A DNA stretch of 64,000 bases from Hymenolepis diminuta (GCA_900708905.1 CAADRB010000005.1:2509689-2573688); one strand, 5' to 3'; counted from the stretch's first letter, positions 22,000 to 35,504 are shown. Program-made: numbers and translations. The notes: generated by a model not told the origin, from the sequence alone.

Positions 22000-23940
22000 C
22001 CCGCAGTACCTGCTAGCATTTTTTTACGAAAAAGATGACAAAATAATCTTCCAGATAGAGCCCAACTGTACATAACGATCCCGGATTAACTGTAAAGAGA
22101 CATTTTCACTTAGTAGAGACCCCAGAATCCGAGATCTCAGACTTTGATAAGTAGAAGTGTACTCTATGCTTTGCTTGGTGATACTAAACTGCCAGATAAT
22201 TTGGGAAAAAGTTTAACTTTTTCCCTTTACTATTTCTTATCTTCTGAAATCCGTACTTACTGAACTGAGTTAATGAGACGGTCTCGAGCCAAATTGCAAA
22301 TTTAATTTAAAACAAAGCATTACAAGGACCCTTCTTTTCCATAACATTACAAAATCTACAATCAATATTTTTTTTACAATTTCAAAGTGTATAAGTAGGT
22401 CAAATAATTTACGATCTATTGCATAACTGGAAGGAGAGTTTCAATTCCCTATAGAAATGCATTGTGTAATTAATAATCATTGTTAATTTAAACAAGATTT
22501 CTGTCTAGATATCTAGGGGAACACCTGTTTCCCTGTCTTATTTCATATCTCCATAATTAAATAGCAGTCAGTGTCTGGAGTGAGATCAAAACGAACCCTT
22601 CTATACAAAAAATATCATCGCCCAAATTAACTATTAACCATGTCTCTCTCAATAATTTAGAATTTTAAATAAAAACACTGAAAATGTAAAAAAATCAAAC
22701 TCACTTTGTTTAAATGTTCTCATTTGGCAAAGGCGGCCATATCTTAATACCCATTTTTACATTATCTAATAAGATGATCTATTGATTAATAAATTTTATT
22801 ATTAAATAGAAAATCAAGTGAATGCATTTATAAAGCTTATTACTTGCCAAGGAACCCTTTCAAAATGGAGAAATTTTATTATTTTAGGTTAAATAGTTGA
22901 CGAATGTGAGATCTCTTAGAAAATTTGGCAGTTTTCTGTTGAAACGACCAAAAATCAGTTCACTTTTGATGGGTAATTTACAAATTTTCCTATGTAACTT
23001 TACTTTAGGCACATATGTGTTTTTTTAATAAAATTTGAAATACTAAATTAATTACTAACTAAAGTTGCAACTCTCTAAACTCTTAAAAGACAAAATTGAT
23101 GCAGGTTTTCCTATAAAATTTTTTGTTTACTGAAACATTAACGTCTCCTTTTAGCCACAAAACCTGAATTTTGTACAAGAATATGATTAATACTTAGACA
23201 GCAAGATTTTTGAATTCGAAATAAACACAATCAAAGCTACTGCATTGGAGAAATTTCATTATAGGCATTATATCAATGTAATTTGATTGCAAATCTTGAC
23301 CTTGTCGTCTTCCTGAGGTCATCGAGGGAATAATTTTCAAATTGTAAGGTTTTAATGACTATTGAGTCAAGCTCCATCTCAGCTAGAGCAAAAGGACTGC
23401 TTTCGAGATTATTTTCCCAATTAATGGGACATTCGACATTTTAAAGGGCTTCATGAAAGAATTTTATAGGCTCCATTACCATCTATTTGCCCAAGTTTCA
23501 AATATTCTACAAAAGTTAATTTTACTCATAAATATATTATAATCGTTTTGGCTGATCTATTCTTAAATCTGAGATCGACATTTTTCTTCGTGAAATGATT
23601 TCAATTGTAATTGACGCCCGATAACTCGACGATACGTCAAAGATAAAACACTCTGTCATTACTTATTTCATCTGTTCAACACCGGGCTTTCACAAATCCA
23701 GTGGCCAAGATAAAACACCAAATTTTACAACGGACAAAATTATTTGAAGGAAAGTTTACCCCTTATATTTAACTGAAATGCATTAAATATTTCCTCGCAT
23801 TCCCTCCCCACCTTCCCTCCTCCCGAGAAAATATATTATGCCAAATGGTTTAATGAATCATAAGCCCTCCTCTTTCCTCCTTTTTACACTAAAGTTCAAA
23901 GCCATAAATCAGAGGTGCCGAGTCGCAACGCTAAATGTTA
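22000..23940. other. AT-rich stretch, nothing recognised
   Basis: No coding, RNA or repeat features could be supported. Confidence 0.45.
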
Positions 23941-23956
23941 GTTTTTTCAGCCATTT

Positions 23957-23989
23957 ACTCTCTCTCTCTCCCTCTCTCTCTCTCTCCTC
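23957..23989. repeat. (CT)n microsatellite
   Basis: About sixteen CT dinucleotides with one interruption. The minus-strand frame crossing it (23909-24094) translates the repeat as Arg/Glu and is therefore doubtful. Confidence 0.8.
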
Positions 23990-23999
23990 GTAAGGAAGT

Positions 24000-25990
24000 T
24001 TTTGATAAGAATCCATGAAAATGAATCCGAAACCCTTAGGGTTAAAGGGTATGTCAAAAAGGGAAGCCTTTTCTGGAGTGAATAAATTTGTCAACCTCTA
24101 CTATTGGCAGTAATATTATATTTGCCCTACACTTTATTGAAATTTTTATGATTTATGGGTGTAATTACTCTGTACTCCATTTTGAAAACTTTAACATCGT
24201 TTCAAATCTCAATCATGGTTAATTTCAAATTGAGATATATATTGAGCTCTTTAAATTGGCACTTTATAAAAGGAGTAGAAAAAACTCAAAGAATACATCA
24301 GAAGGGACGCAAAATAAAATTAATTTTGATCGTATTCCGCGTTGTTTATTAAGTCACCCGAACTACGAGATTCAACAGGTTTTAACTGATCGATAATCTA
24401 GAATATTCCAACAGTCGTTATTTTCTCCACGTGCAACTTTGCACCTCATACTTAAATGAAGGAAAATAAACCAATTTCAGTTGAAATAATTGCAACTTTG
24501 TTTAGGCGTATTTAATATTAGATTCAGACCATTTTATTATAATTAAGTAATTCTGATTTTATCCAAAGTTAAAAGGATAGCGTAGGCAATGGTCGTAAAG
24601 ACCAGTAATTAATTACAAGGACTGCTACCAAAAAGAGAGACTGTAACCATTAGAGAGTGGGAGCGGAGATTAAACGAAGAGAAAAGGGGATGAGAATTCG
24701 ACTGAAAAGGACAAGGACTCACGTTCACGCAGTGTCCTCCTGAATTTTATTTATAGCATCACACGCAGTAGTCATAACTCTCTCATTTGTTGAAAAAATT
24801 TTCATCAGAATTGCCTTGAAATCACTGCTACAATTTATAAACAATTGAATTTTAAGTGGATTTTGTTTAAATCACCAATTCATCTCATTTTCTTCAGCCA
24901 AAATTATCGAATTTTATTGAATATCTGCGCAGACTGTTAAAATCATCCAGTTCAAGAAGGATGTCTCAACGTTCTTTAGGTCGTATGCTCACAGACCATG
25001 TTGGGACGTTTGTCTATAGCTAAAATTTAACAATTTTAACAATAACGGTATCAGGGATTTTGTTTTTTGCCTTTCAAATAATTCAATAAAATTGGTGGAA
25101 AATTTCCAAGATCGAGCCGAAGTGAGACGGATATTCATCAGGGGCAAATGACATTCGATATTTTGCTAAAAAACGAGGCTAATTTTATGAGATTGTTTTA
25201 TTTGTGCACAACTGACTGTTATTGAAGTCCATACAAATCGAGTCAAGGGATCTATGTACATTTGTAATTCTTAAGAAGAGTTTTTTCAGGGTAAAATCGA
25301 TCAAATCCTGAGTAAGAATAGGCTCTATCCGCAAGTGAAAAGAGACACCGTGTTGCACACATAATCAGGTTTACTGGTTCAAATAAAAGTAACTGGTCTT
25401 CTAGAGCTAAGGCATTTCTATTAACAAAAACAATGAATTGTATAAGGGCATAGATCATAGATCTGTGAGTGGTCCAACCACCCAATCAACCAACATAAGC
25501 CATCTTCTGCGTTCGATAAAATTAGAACTATTTTGTAAAATATGTCAATAAAAAGTACAAATATATTGAAGCATTCCTTTATGAAAAGCGACATCAATCG
25601 TAATCGTATCCCAGTCACCTTCAAAACTGACCCTCTACCAAACAGATGACCCTTAGATGACTCATAACAATAAGTCATGGAAAGGGAAATATGAAATATT
25701 TAGAATACCAATATCTTCATACTTTACGTTTGCCTGTCATGAGTAAAAACTATTATATACTTGGCAAACTCATAATTTTGGTGCAATTCTTATTATCAAA
25801 TCGAGATAAAGTTAATTAAAATTTAATTATGTAGTACATAAATATTAATATGAACTCTGGCAGTTGTCATAGAGCAATTTTTAAAAGGTTACATATTCTC
25901 AGACGATAAGATTTGAAAATTTATTAGTAAACTCTGTCTAAAAGCCGAATGCCTTACTTTTGTAAACAACTTTCCATTTTGTTCGAAAGT
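24000..25990. other. AT-rich stretch, nothing firmly recognised
   Basis: Two overlapping minus-strand frames (25252-25485 and 25421-25678) are unrecognised and may be chance. No RNA gene seen. Confidence 0.4.
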
Positions 25991-25994
25991 CAAC

Positions 25995-26335
25995 ATTTTT
26001 TTCCGACAGATTGCGAAGCGCAAAGGCGGACAGGCCCACGGAACCCACCTTTTCACTTCATACAACTTTTTCTGCGTCTAGACACATTCGTGGGTGCTAA
26101 AGGAAGAGGAGGTGGAAGTTAGCTTAACATCACATACACAAACAGAGGAAAAAGTAAGAAGGGTAATTTATCTTTTTCTGTTTGACCCACACTTCTTTCG
26201 CCATACCCCCACAAAGACTCATTTCAAGATGATAAAGATGTTCTGCACCAGTCTGCGTCTTTTTCGCCAGACAGACTCCCTTGTCTTCTCCTTCATTTCT
26301 CCAGATGGCATGATTTCACCTTTTCCGAATGGTTA
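25995..26335. promoter_or_regulatory. GC-richer island
   Basis: CpG-containing segment GCGAAGCGC..GGCGGACAGG near 26015-26035, followed by the exon-like stretch at 26082-26153 and a CAGACAGAC motif at 26268-26276. It may be a regulatory element or part of a transcribed region. Confidence 0.3.
26082..26153 (+). CDS. Candidate 72-nt internal coding exon, unknown product
   Basis: A good 3' splice site (pyrimidine-rich CAACTTTTTCTGCGTCTAG ending at 26081) and a GTAAGA donor at 26154 bound exactly 24 codons, phase 0 to 0. The peptide starts THSWVLKEEEVEVSL and is acidic. The in-frame TAG lies immediately before the exon, as expected at an acceptor. No partner exons were identified on the plus strand nearby, so a chance pairing of splice motifs remains possible. 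Confidence 0.25.
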
Positions 26336-26339
26336 AGAT

Positions 26340-29300
26340 AATTCAATTATACTCTAACACACACCACTTCATTCCGTGGCTGGCGTTTTCAGAAATCAAA
26401 CGTTTACTCTGAACGGGCACTAGGGCTTATTTATCTTCATTATTATAAGCATCTGACGGTGAAGAAGAAAATAGAGATTTGTCAGGACGATTTGGTATCC
26501 CCCTCTTTCGGCTCTTTCTTTTAAGAGGTGATTTATGCGACTGAATGAAATTGGTTTACTTTATAGTCTCAAATCATTGAACTACGGGCATGCTTGGCTT
26601 AAATAAAGAATAATTAGTTAATAGCTTAATTCAAAATTGATATTATTGGAAAAGCGTGTTAATTTGTTTAAATTAAGGAAAAAGAGAGGGAAGGAAGATT
26701 AAGTTGGAAGGTAATATAAATATGGAGCCTTTATAATCTGCTCCGTTAGTATTGAAATATGGATCTCTTTTAGTTGAAAGAGTGGAAATTGTCATTAAAT
26801 TGGAATTTCCTTAAGTATATCCCTGGCTAGATTTTAATGGAGAAAAGATTTCGTTAATATGTCTTTGCTCCCTCTCAATTAATTCCACAACCAAGAATAA
26901 TTGAATGCGCTCAACTCTGCAATAATTAGTTAGAACATTTCATAAAATCAAGTTTAATAGAGGAATGAAAAGATGAAATTTGAGGACTTCAAGCCATAGT
27001 AATTATGGAGTAATTACAGCTCTCATACGTGAAGACAGGGATTAAGGGATTGATAAATATAAGTGCACATTCATTGTTGGCAGCGTCAATACAAGGGATT
27101 ATTGAATGTACGGTTCCCATCAGACTTCCTTTTCGATATGTTCACTACGCTTCAACTTCCTCTTTTGCCGTTCAGCAGACAAAATATTGAAAGGTCAAAT
27201 TGTTATGTGCTCATTAATTGTTGAATTCATATTTACTTAGGGAGGGCAGATAGTAAATCTTGCACCATTGTCAGATTTGGAAATAGCTGACTGATACTTA
27301 TCAGTTATTAAATAAGTCAGACTACCCTACAGGCAACTCACAACTTTGCATTCCCTTAATGTCATATTAAAGTTTATAAAATGTGCATCTTCAGATGTGT
27401 CTTCAATCAGAAGCCAGACATACTACGATTATGCTAGCAGATTTGTAGCGAGTAATTCGATGCATCTGACGTTTATGTATCCATTTATGGCTAATAATTA
27501 CTACTTATGACTAATATAAATACAGTGAAAATCAATAAATATTTCTTGTACTGAAACTTAGGAAAACAGGAACTGAAAAGAAACAATCAGTGAGTAATAT
27601 AGTCGCCAAAAGGCACATGTAAATTTCAATTAAGTTAATCGACTGCATGAGCAGAAGAATTGAAAGCAGCTTTTTCTCCCTCTGCCAAGTTTAGAAAAAC
27701 AAACTGGCGTAGAGCTCCGAGAAAGAAGCTTGTGGGTCTATTTTCGTAAAAACTTCAACCGCAGCTCCGCGACCATGGTTCTTTCTTAAGGAGTTGGAGC
27801 AACCGTCGCTTTGGTTTTTTTCAAATCGACATGCTTTTCATTAGATGACATCGCCCATACATCGTTAAATTTGAACAATCTAAAAGTTAACTGATGTCCA
27901 AGCATTGTAGATTTCATTATAACGAAAACATTGTATTAGATTTACAAATAGAACAGAACAATTAATTCAAACAAATGAATTTGCCTATTGTAACCCTTAA
28001 TAGAGGTTTTATTCATGGAATGGCATCTGAATTCATGAAATAGGATAATATTCTGACAAGTTATGAGAGAGTAGTCGAATATGAATACATAACCAAGTCA
28101 AAATGTAAAAAGCTTAAGTCTATTCAAATAATGGAATTCTTGAGTTGTCTACTCTCTCAAAAAGGGTGTGATTCACATGGTAATGTTCAAATGTTCCAAA
28201 CTCACTCGGTATCGGGGTGATTTTGCATCTGTGGTATTCAGAGCTTCTTGACAAGTTTAATTAACTAAACGGCTTTCATGTCACCCGGATTAAATTTATA
28301 TCTTCTTATAAACATGAGAAGGTAGACGGCGCTGGCAAAGGCATTTTGAGCATATCAGAGCTCACTAATATTTATTTGATCTTATCTGAATGTCAGAGAA
28401 TAGAATAAGCTTATTAAGGCAAAAGAAAACCTTCTCCGAACTATTCGCGCCGAATCATCTGCTTGGACGCTATAATGGTAACTGTACACTATTCAGGGCA
28501 CATAATCATATTTCAGAATTCCGGTTTTGAAATGATATGATTATTGAAATATATTTTATTTAAAAATAAACGTGAAGGCAATAGGAAATGCGGAAGTAGG
28601 TGATCATAAAATTGCCGTAAATTTCCATCGGAAGTCTTGATAAATTGGACTTCATAAGAGATAATAAAAACAGAAAAAAATTTCTAACACTGATAACAGT
28701 GAACTAATTCACATTTTCTGGACGGTTAAATATGTTAATACCTGCAGGTGAATATTTTTTACTAGTTTCTATCAGGCCATTGCTCAGGCCGCATCTTCTC
28801 AAATACGATTTCTGCTTTTAATAAAGCTGGGATAGTTTGACAAATGAATAGCAATACCACTGTGTGTCAGCCATCCTGTTTATGAGTCTAATCGACCAGC
28901 ATCTCTCTTCGGACAGAATATTTGCAAATTTCGACTAATTGACTGTTTCAACTCCTTTTAAAGTAACGAAACTTCGTCAGCGGAAAATGGAGTATTTTTT
29001 CCACACTCCATGACTTTGTCGCCAAAAGAATTCCTGTCTGTCACTTATCAAGTGTTCATTCGGCTGTGATTTTTGACTATTTTTCCCTGAAAAAAAATTC
29101 AATTTTATCGGCTTGCCAGGAAAGTCATTTGTGGCGATTAGTCATGCAAATTCAAAATACACTCATACTGATAAATCAAATATCGACGGAGAGAAAATGC
29201 TAGATTCTCCCCATCCACACCTCTTGTCAAACTTTCTGGCACGTTGACTTATTTTTGATGACAAATGAGTATTTTTTTCTTTGTTTAGTGGGTAAGCAAG
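26340..29300. other. AT-rich stretch, nothing recognised
   Basis: A modestly GC-richer patch at 27660-27830 and a CTGTCTGTC motif at 29034-29042 are the only notable features. No genes or RNA genes supported. Confidence 0.4.
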
Positions 29301-29311
29301 AAGAAGATGTT

Positions 29312-29330
29312 GGGGCCCCGGGGGGGGGGG
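29312..29330 (+). repeat. GGGGCCCC palindrome followed by a G run
   Basis: An 8-bp all-GC palindrome runs into 11 consecutive G. It is striking in AT-rich DNA and prone to sequencing error, so length should be treated with caution. Confidence 0.6.
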
Positions 29331-30039
29331 CTATCAAAATAGACTTGAGAGAGATGAGCAACAGTCTGCCATTACAACAGTCAGAAAGTTTTATTTTCAA
29401 AATTAAATTTTGGAAAATAGATGAAAGCACACTTTAGCCATCTGAAATTGGATTCCTACAAAATTTTTCTATCATGAGTGATTTGAAACCTCCGGTCTAT
29501 TTGATTATATTCTGATTTTCCAACTCCCTTCTTTACGCTACAGATGTTTTGAAATTACCAGACAGCTGTAGAAGTCAGCGGGTCCTAATGTATCTCATTC
29601 TTTCTTTTCCACCTATTTCTCAATCACTACGATGTCATTCCTATAAACTACACCAAAACGTTTTAAATCTACCGAAAGTTAAATATTCCACTTCATGGTG
29701 ACCTTTAAACTGTCCATCGATTACTTAACCACAATGAGCAACTACATTATTATTTCATATATATTTTTTCTCAACACCTGCACATTCAAATTATTGATAA
29801 ATAAACGCATTTAAAATTGATTTCCTCATTAATTTTCCTATCTTAAACTTGAGCCATGTTGACCTGCTAAGACCATACACTTTTTTCTGAAAAAAAAACG
29901 AAATCCTGTCACAAATATCATGGAAAACACATTTCAAATTAAGCATTCTCACTCATTGATATGCACGCAAGCATTCTTCTTGTGATTTGCTTCTACTAAT
30001 TTTATGTGATTGTCAGTAAAACACTACCTTCACATTCAA

Positions 30040-30300
30040 CAAGAAGTTGTAAGGTGGATTCTATAGAGAAACTGGAACCTCCACTCCTCCCTTGCAATGT
30101 AGTCGACTGTCCGAGAGAAATATGCCTGACTCATTTCGGGAGTTGCACGAGGAAAAGAAAATGGAAGGTGAAAAAAGTCTAGACGTCTGCGTGATACATT
30201 CATTTATTCTTCATGATGTCCTTTGTCGGTCGAGAGACGAGTCGAGACGTCGGCTCGAGAAGCAGAGAAAAAAACTCGCGGACGGTAGATGACAGATGGT
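30040..30300. promoter_or_regulatory. GC-richer island with pyrimidine tract and CpG
   Basis: Starts with CCTCCACTCCTCCC, which also forms a 3' splice-site-like tract before CAATGTAG at 30102-ish, and ends in a CpG-rich, self-complementary GAGACGAGTCGAGACGTCGGCTCGAG-type region (30234-30259). It contains the small ORF described next. Confidence 0.3.
30122..30292 (+). CDS. Small charged ORF, possible terminal exon, unknown
   Basis: An ATG at 30122 opens 56 codons starting MPDSFRELHEEKKMEG and ending in a basic, possibly helical tail (SRRRLEKQRKKLADGR) before a TGA. The frame stays open upstream to a splice-acceptor-like TAG at about 30105. A second reading frame across the first 60 bases is also open up to a GTGAAA donor, so the true frame is uncertain. 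No domain recognised. Confidence 0.2.
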   Translation: MPDSFRELHEEKKMEGEKSLDVCVIHSFILHDVLCRSRDESRRRLEKQRKKLADGR

Positions 30301-32827
30301 TATAATAGGTGGGTAGTTGACAAACACACGTCTTTCCTGATAAAACGTGAAATTAATGTCTGTTCTAGCAAACACTAATTTATGGCCGAGTCTAATTTAT
30401 TCATTCGGCTGATAAGCAATTTTTCGAATAAATAGTCATTTAAAACAAATATAGAGGACTTCGTCAATTCTATTGTTCTGAATTCCCGACTATCTATTCC
30501 CAACCATCTAGACTAGATCATCTACTACGAGGCCCATATATCTAACCGAAAAATATTTGTTAATTGAATAAAGGGAGCGAATCGAAGAAAGAAAAAATCA
30601 ATTTACAATCTCCGAGGTGCAAGTACTTTGCGCGAATGGATATTGAAGAATTCGGTCTTCATTCTCTTCAACTGAATATATTTTCAGTGGTCTCAAAACC
30701 ATTTACATACTCTATCATTTGTTCCTCTTTAGTAATCCATTCTTGATACATATTCAGGAGAGAGGAGTTCCCTACTGTAATCAACAAGTAACTGAGTCAA
30801 AATTATTTAAGTAATTTTTTCCTTTAATTTTCTTCGCTCAGTCTAGATTGTTTTGATAGTTGAGGGTCATTATTAAGGAAAAATTACAATCTTAATATTT
30901 TTTATCACCATGTGCTATCTGTGTGCGAATTTTTTTCTAAAATGAAACTAATGTTCTTGCACTATCGACAGGATCACTGTTCCTCAGACGCGAAGATCAA
31001 CAGTACCAATTTCCGGTTGTTTCAAACTTTATGAAAAGACAGGAAAAACTGAAACAGCATATCGAGATGTCATTATTAACATTGACATCAGATTCAAAAT
31101 ATCTTTTGAAATGGCTGCAGTGTGTTTTTCTGGTTTAGAAGAGAAGTACAATTTTTGAATCCTCTGGATCAAAACTCACTATCCTTCTTCTTCTCTGCAG
31201 TCTGAATGGTAAAAGAAATACAATCTTTTTTTATTAATAAACAGACCAATATATCATTTCCAGAGCCACAGATATCATGATTCCTGATTTCATGAATCTA
31301 GCAGTAGTTAGAAACATATCACAAAAAACCTTACTACAAAGGGAGAGCTTATTTCGGAGTCTCTTCCACTGAAAAATTCTTGTTTTATCTCTGCCAACTG
31401 TTTAGAACGTGAGTAAGAACGAATATCAGTTGATATAGGGCATCATCCATAAGGATTAAACCATATCTGGAAGTGCAAGTTAATTGTGTGCTTTGAAACT
31501 CACCTGACGACCACCAATCACCAGTCTTCATAGTGAGGTCACCGTTTCAACATAATTGACGACACTTTAAAATTATTAACTGCAGGGGGTTTTATTTGCG
31601 GGAGATCTGTCTGAGAATGAAACTCCTCTCAGCGTCATTGAATCAAGCACAATAAACTTCGAGTCCATGTACTGGTCAAATAATTATGCAATCCGAACCA
31701 ATGGAATCACGCACCTAAATTATAAAATAAGTGTGAAGTATTGTATATTAAAAGCGTTACCAAGTCTGTGTAATTCGGAAATTTTAACACTTTTTTCTTA
31801 AATATCTTGCCTTTTAACTTAGCAAAACAAATTTTTTTGAATTCCAGACATAGATAGTAGCACGCTTATTTTGTTTTGGCCGGCTATAATTCTTACATGC
31901 TGCTAATCCATATTTTTTGGTGGTATTGGCGCTAATAAGAAAAATTTTCTCTCTACAATATTTTCAAATTCAAATTTCAAGAGTTTTACTAAATCAATTG
32001 AGAAATTAAGTCCTGATAGGTGGTTTTGGTTAATTTATTGATAATATAGAGCCAGCAATTCTATCACAATTATGTTAATGAAATAAAGAACAAAAAATAG
32101 AAGAGTTTGACGATTTAATATTTTATGGAGTATCCTAAGGATTGATTCGCTCTATAAATGTAAATTACTTGTACATCGAGAGCTGGATAACGTCCAAGTG
32201 AGCGGCATCCAGCTTTGAATCGCGGAGGCATTCGAATGAAAAAATAACAAATATCCTTCTATTATTTTAACAAGCATTTCCTGTAAAGATTACCGTCTTG
32301 AAAGTACCGCGCTAAATATATATCATTATCAGAAGATTTTCAGTGGTGAAGATCTGTGAAATTCATGACCAGCCAGTAGAAAGATTCAAGTAGGAAATAT
32401 AATGTTAGTTTTTGCACTAGAAGACCTACAAGATGCTATTCCACTACTCATAATGAGTGTTGTTTATCACTTCAAAAAATAGTGCTCTTAGTCAAGGAAT
32501 ATTAAAACCATCTACTGGCAAATTACAATTAAACCTGAAAATAAAAACGTACATCAGGATGGAATTAGTTATTGAAACTTTCATTGGATAGTTTGAACAT
32601 CCCTTAGTTTTCCATAAACAAGATGCCTGATTATTAAATTCAATATCTTACATTAATTTGATTCGTTAGCACAAAACTAGATTGATAAATTTTGTCTCTC
32701 TTGAGCGACGTCTGGTGAGATTTGCTGTTTTTAAAATATCATTGCTAATCTTATCTACCTGCTCACAGCCTTTAGAAGATACAAAGGATTCAAAGTGGTA
32801 GGACCAAATATTAAGTCAAGTTAACAG
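30300..32827. other. AT-rich stretch, nothing recognised
   Basis: A weak resemblance of 31640-31700 (GTACTGGTCAAATAATTATGCAATCCGA order) to the dispersed repeat family is the only signal. No genes supported. Confidence 0.4.
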
Positions 32828-32925
32828 GTGAGCAAGTTCTGAATAGTATGAAAGTGTACTCATCCAGAAACTGAGGGGTTAAACCGTGAAAATTGAACTT
32901 TGGAATGTTAAGTCAGTTTGTTTAA
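32828..32925 (+). repeat. Diverged dispersed repeat, copy 3
   Basis: The core AAACCGTGAAAATTGAACTTTGGAATGTT order lies at 32881-32908, with a GAGCAAG.TCTGAATA upstream segment shared with the 4.3 kb copy. Non-coding. Confidence 0.4.
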
Positions 32926-33839
32926 AGATAGTTTAGAACGCGTGAATTGGACGTTTTTCAAGTTTCAATACATTGAGAGAGCCCTGTGAGGCACTGAAAG
33001 TACATTTTCTGGATGTTAACATTCTTTTGAGGGTTATGTTCATGGAGATATTTCTCTCCATCTCGTAAATTTGCAAGAATTAGATGAAAGTGCACAAAAT
33101 AAGTACAAAATGAGAAGAGTGGTTACATGGACAATTTCTTCTTTGCCCGGTTACCGTATCAGGCATTAAGATTTTTATATTAACAGGACTCCTGGGCGTT
33201 CGGATATCAGTCAGCCCTCTACTTATATAATCATTACTCATCGAATCAAATACGCTACGGAAAAATGGATGATTTAACTTTCTTAATACAAATTATTTCC
33301 CCGTCCGCAATTTCATCCTTTAATGGAGAATTATGCAAGTTTTACTTTCCCTGATTAAAACTTGCAAAATCATTTATGTCCCTTCATAAGTAGTAATATA
33401 CCAATTAACTATAATATCTCATGTGAGTATAGTCGCTTCGACAAGCGATTGTGATATGACATTTTCAAGCTTTGTAAATAGTTCAGGGTTAGCTCTGCAA
33501 GGGATTTCACATTGGTTTAAGCTAATGGAAATAACACAACAAGTACATGGCAGTTCTAGTCCAGAGATGGTTAATTAGCGAGGTGAAGTATTTCGGGTGA
33601 GCAAACTAATAATTTGGGGTGTTTGACACTTGGGTGAACTTCCATCCTAACACAAATCATTGTTGACTAAAGCTCAACTTCATTATTGTCGGTGAACTTT
33701 GCAAATCACTAAATAATCAAGGTCCTGTTGCCTTCATATGTCTGCGTTCATTTGATAGCTGAAGACAAACCACTCTTGAATTCCCTCTTGTTCGGCACTT
33801 TAATAGCACTTAAATTGCCAGGAAAATAAATGTTGCGCA

Positions 33840-34140
33840 TATTCCACAAAACGCGTCAAAACGCACTTTACTCCCCTTCACGACCCACGCATGTGGCGTC
33901 ATCGTGCACGTCGTAGCACATCAGTCATGGTGTCTTTGGCAACATGTATGCTTAAACGATCGCCCCCACTGTACAACTTCATTTTGCCTTCTCCATAAAA
34001 CGCGAGCATAATTATAACGGATCTCCACCTCTCTCCGCCTTTCTCGGCCTGTGTGTCTTGTCTTGTCTTGTCTCTCCTCGAAAGACATATGGAGTTGTAG
34101 TAGTAGCAGTAGCAGCAGTCTGCTGCTTCTGCTGTTGCTA
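33840..34140. promoter_or_regulatory. GC-richer island with pentanucleotide and trinucleotide repeats
   Basis: CpG-bearing left half (ACGCGTCAAAACGCAC; GTGGCGTCATCGTGCACGTCG), a (CTTGT)n run at about 34055-34073, then a TAG/CAG trinucleotide run at 34096-34138. The two long minus-strand frames here (87-88 codons) translate these repeats into Leu, Tyr or Ala runs and are not believable genes. Confidence 0.4.
34096..34138. repeat. (TAG/CAG)n trinucleotide repeat with perfect palindrome
   Basis: TAGTAGTAGCAG units change into CAGCAG and then into CTGCTG. The switch point, AGCAGCAG-T-CTGCTGCT at 34111-34127, is a perfect inverted repeat that can form a hairpin. Confidence 0.75.
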
Positions 34141-35136
34141 AATAATAATGCCGACTTTTTAACAAGGTGATGCTGTAGGGTCACTTTTTTCCTTTCAATT
34201 TAGCTCGAAAGCGTATACTTTTCGGGTAATTTATGTGTTCTGTGTGACTGTGGAGGGCAATTGGAAGAGGTGGAAGAACATGAGAGAACTATTTACAACG
34301 TGGAGGGTTTAGTCGAAATACGATTTCAAACTTGTTTCTTACTTGCTCTTTTGCAAATGTATAGTAAGCTACTTTTTACATAATTCGAATTTTGTATTGA
34401 TCCAGTTACTACTTAAAATGGTCACTTTCAGATTAATTTTGTCTGAATTGCCAAAAGAATATTTAACGAAATTAACACATCTAAAACAAATTAACATATC
34501 TAAAATTTTTTTAAAATAATTAATTCACTCTTGTTTTATCATGCGACTGCAGTTCTTACCCGCCACGTTTTACATGGTTTGAAAGACATTTTTTTGTTTA
34601 CTCCTCGTTCAAAATTTTTCTCCAAAGTTGTCAAGACGGTAATATTTTTAATTTAATTTACAGTACCTTTTAAATGCTGTCATCGCATTGTATTTCTTTT
34701 GTCAATAGGATATTATGTGTGACACTCATATTTTTTTAAAAAAAAGCGTAACGATATTAAAGAAGTACAAATTCTTACATCTCAAGTTTTCAATTTCTGA
34801 AAATGTTGTATATAAGGAAAAATTTGGGGAAATTTTTAGAACATAAGTTAAAGTAATAAGCCAGTATCACTAAGATGCCGGTCAAGAGTTGACTTCACTG
34901 GTTAAAACAACAGAATCTCAGCTTCGCTATTGGCTAATTTTAGAAGGCATTTTCCATAATTAGTTTGTAATCCATACTCCTCTGAATGAAAAATACATTA
35001 TCCAGATTAATTCCTTATTATTTATTCTAAAAGAACTTTATTTTAATAAAGGCGATGCGTTTTTCTTAAAAGAAAAAGTAACTTTGTTTTTGACTAGAAG
35101 AATTCAACATTTTTTTTTCTTGAAAAATATCTCGGT

Positions 35137-35177
35137 CTTCTCTCTCTCCTCCCCCCTCACTCTCTCTCTCTCTCTTC
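35137..35177. repeat. CT-rich microsatellite
   Basis: TCTCTCTCC, CCCCCC and (TC)n runs in series; pyrimidine-only over about 40 bases except one A. Confidence 0.7.
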
Positions 35178-35504
35178 AAGAATAAAGCGGATATAAGTTA
35201 AGGCCCTATGAATTTTAAATTTAATCTTTTTTATATAGTTTTATAAAGGGATAGAGGAAACGTTATGGAGACTAACTTAATGTTAAAGAACTAATTTTAT
35301 TTTCATACTCTTAGATTAATTAAGCCTTAAGCAATGATTTGCTAAAAACTTTTTGTCGGTATTTATTAAAAAATCTCCCTTTATTTTTCAGCTGGCTAAT
35401 GAACAGAGGATAGTTTATTAAGATGAATTTTGTGAATTAATTGGAAATTCTCAAAAGGTAACCCTTCCGTTTGTAGAAAGAATATCAAATGAACTAATAT
35501 TATG

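Noticed and set aside
24028..24050. AACCCTTAGGGTT telomere-like palindrome
   Set aside because: Single unit without tandem array, so not an interstitial telomere.
23909..24094. 61-codon minus-strand frame
   Set aside because: Half of it is the CT microsatellite read as Arg-Glu; start is not ATG.
25252..25678. Overlapping minus-strand frames of 77 and 85 codons
   Set aside because: Different frames of the same DNA, no domain, no start context; looks like chance or unrecognisable repeat.
33899..34184. Two 87-88-codon minus-strand frames
   Set aside because: They translate the CTTGT and CAG/TAG simple repeats (Leu, Tyr, Ala and Asp runs); no splice or domain support.
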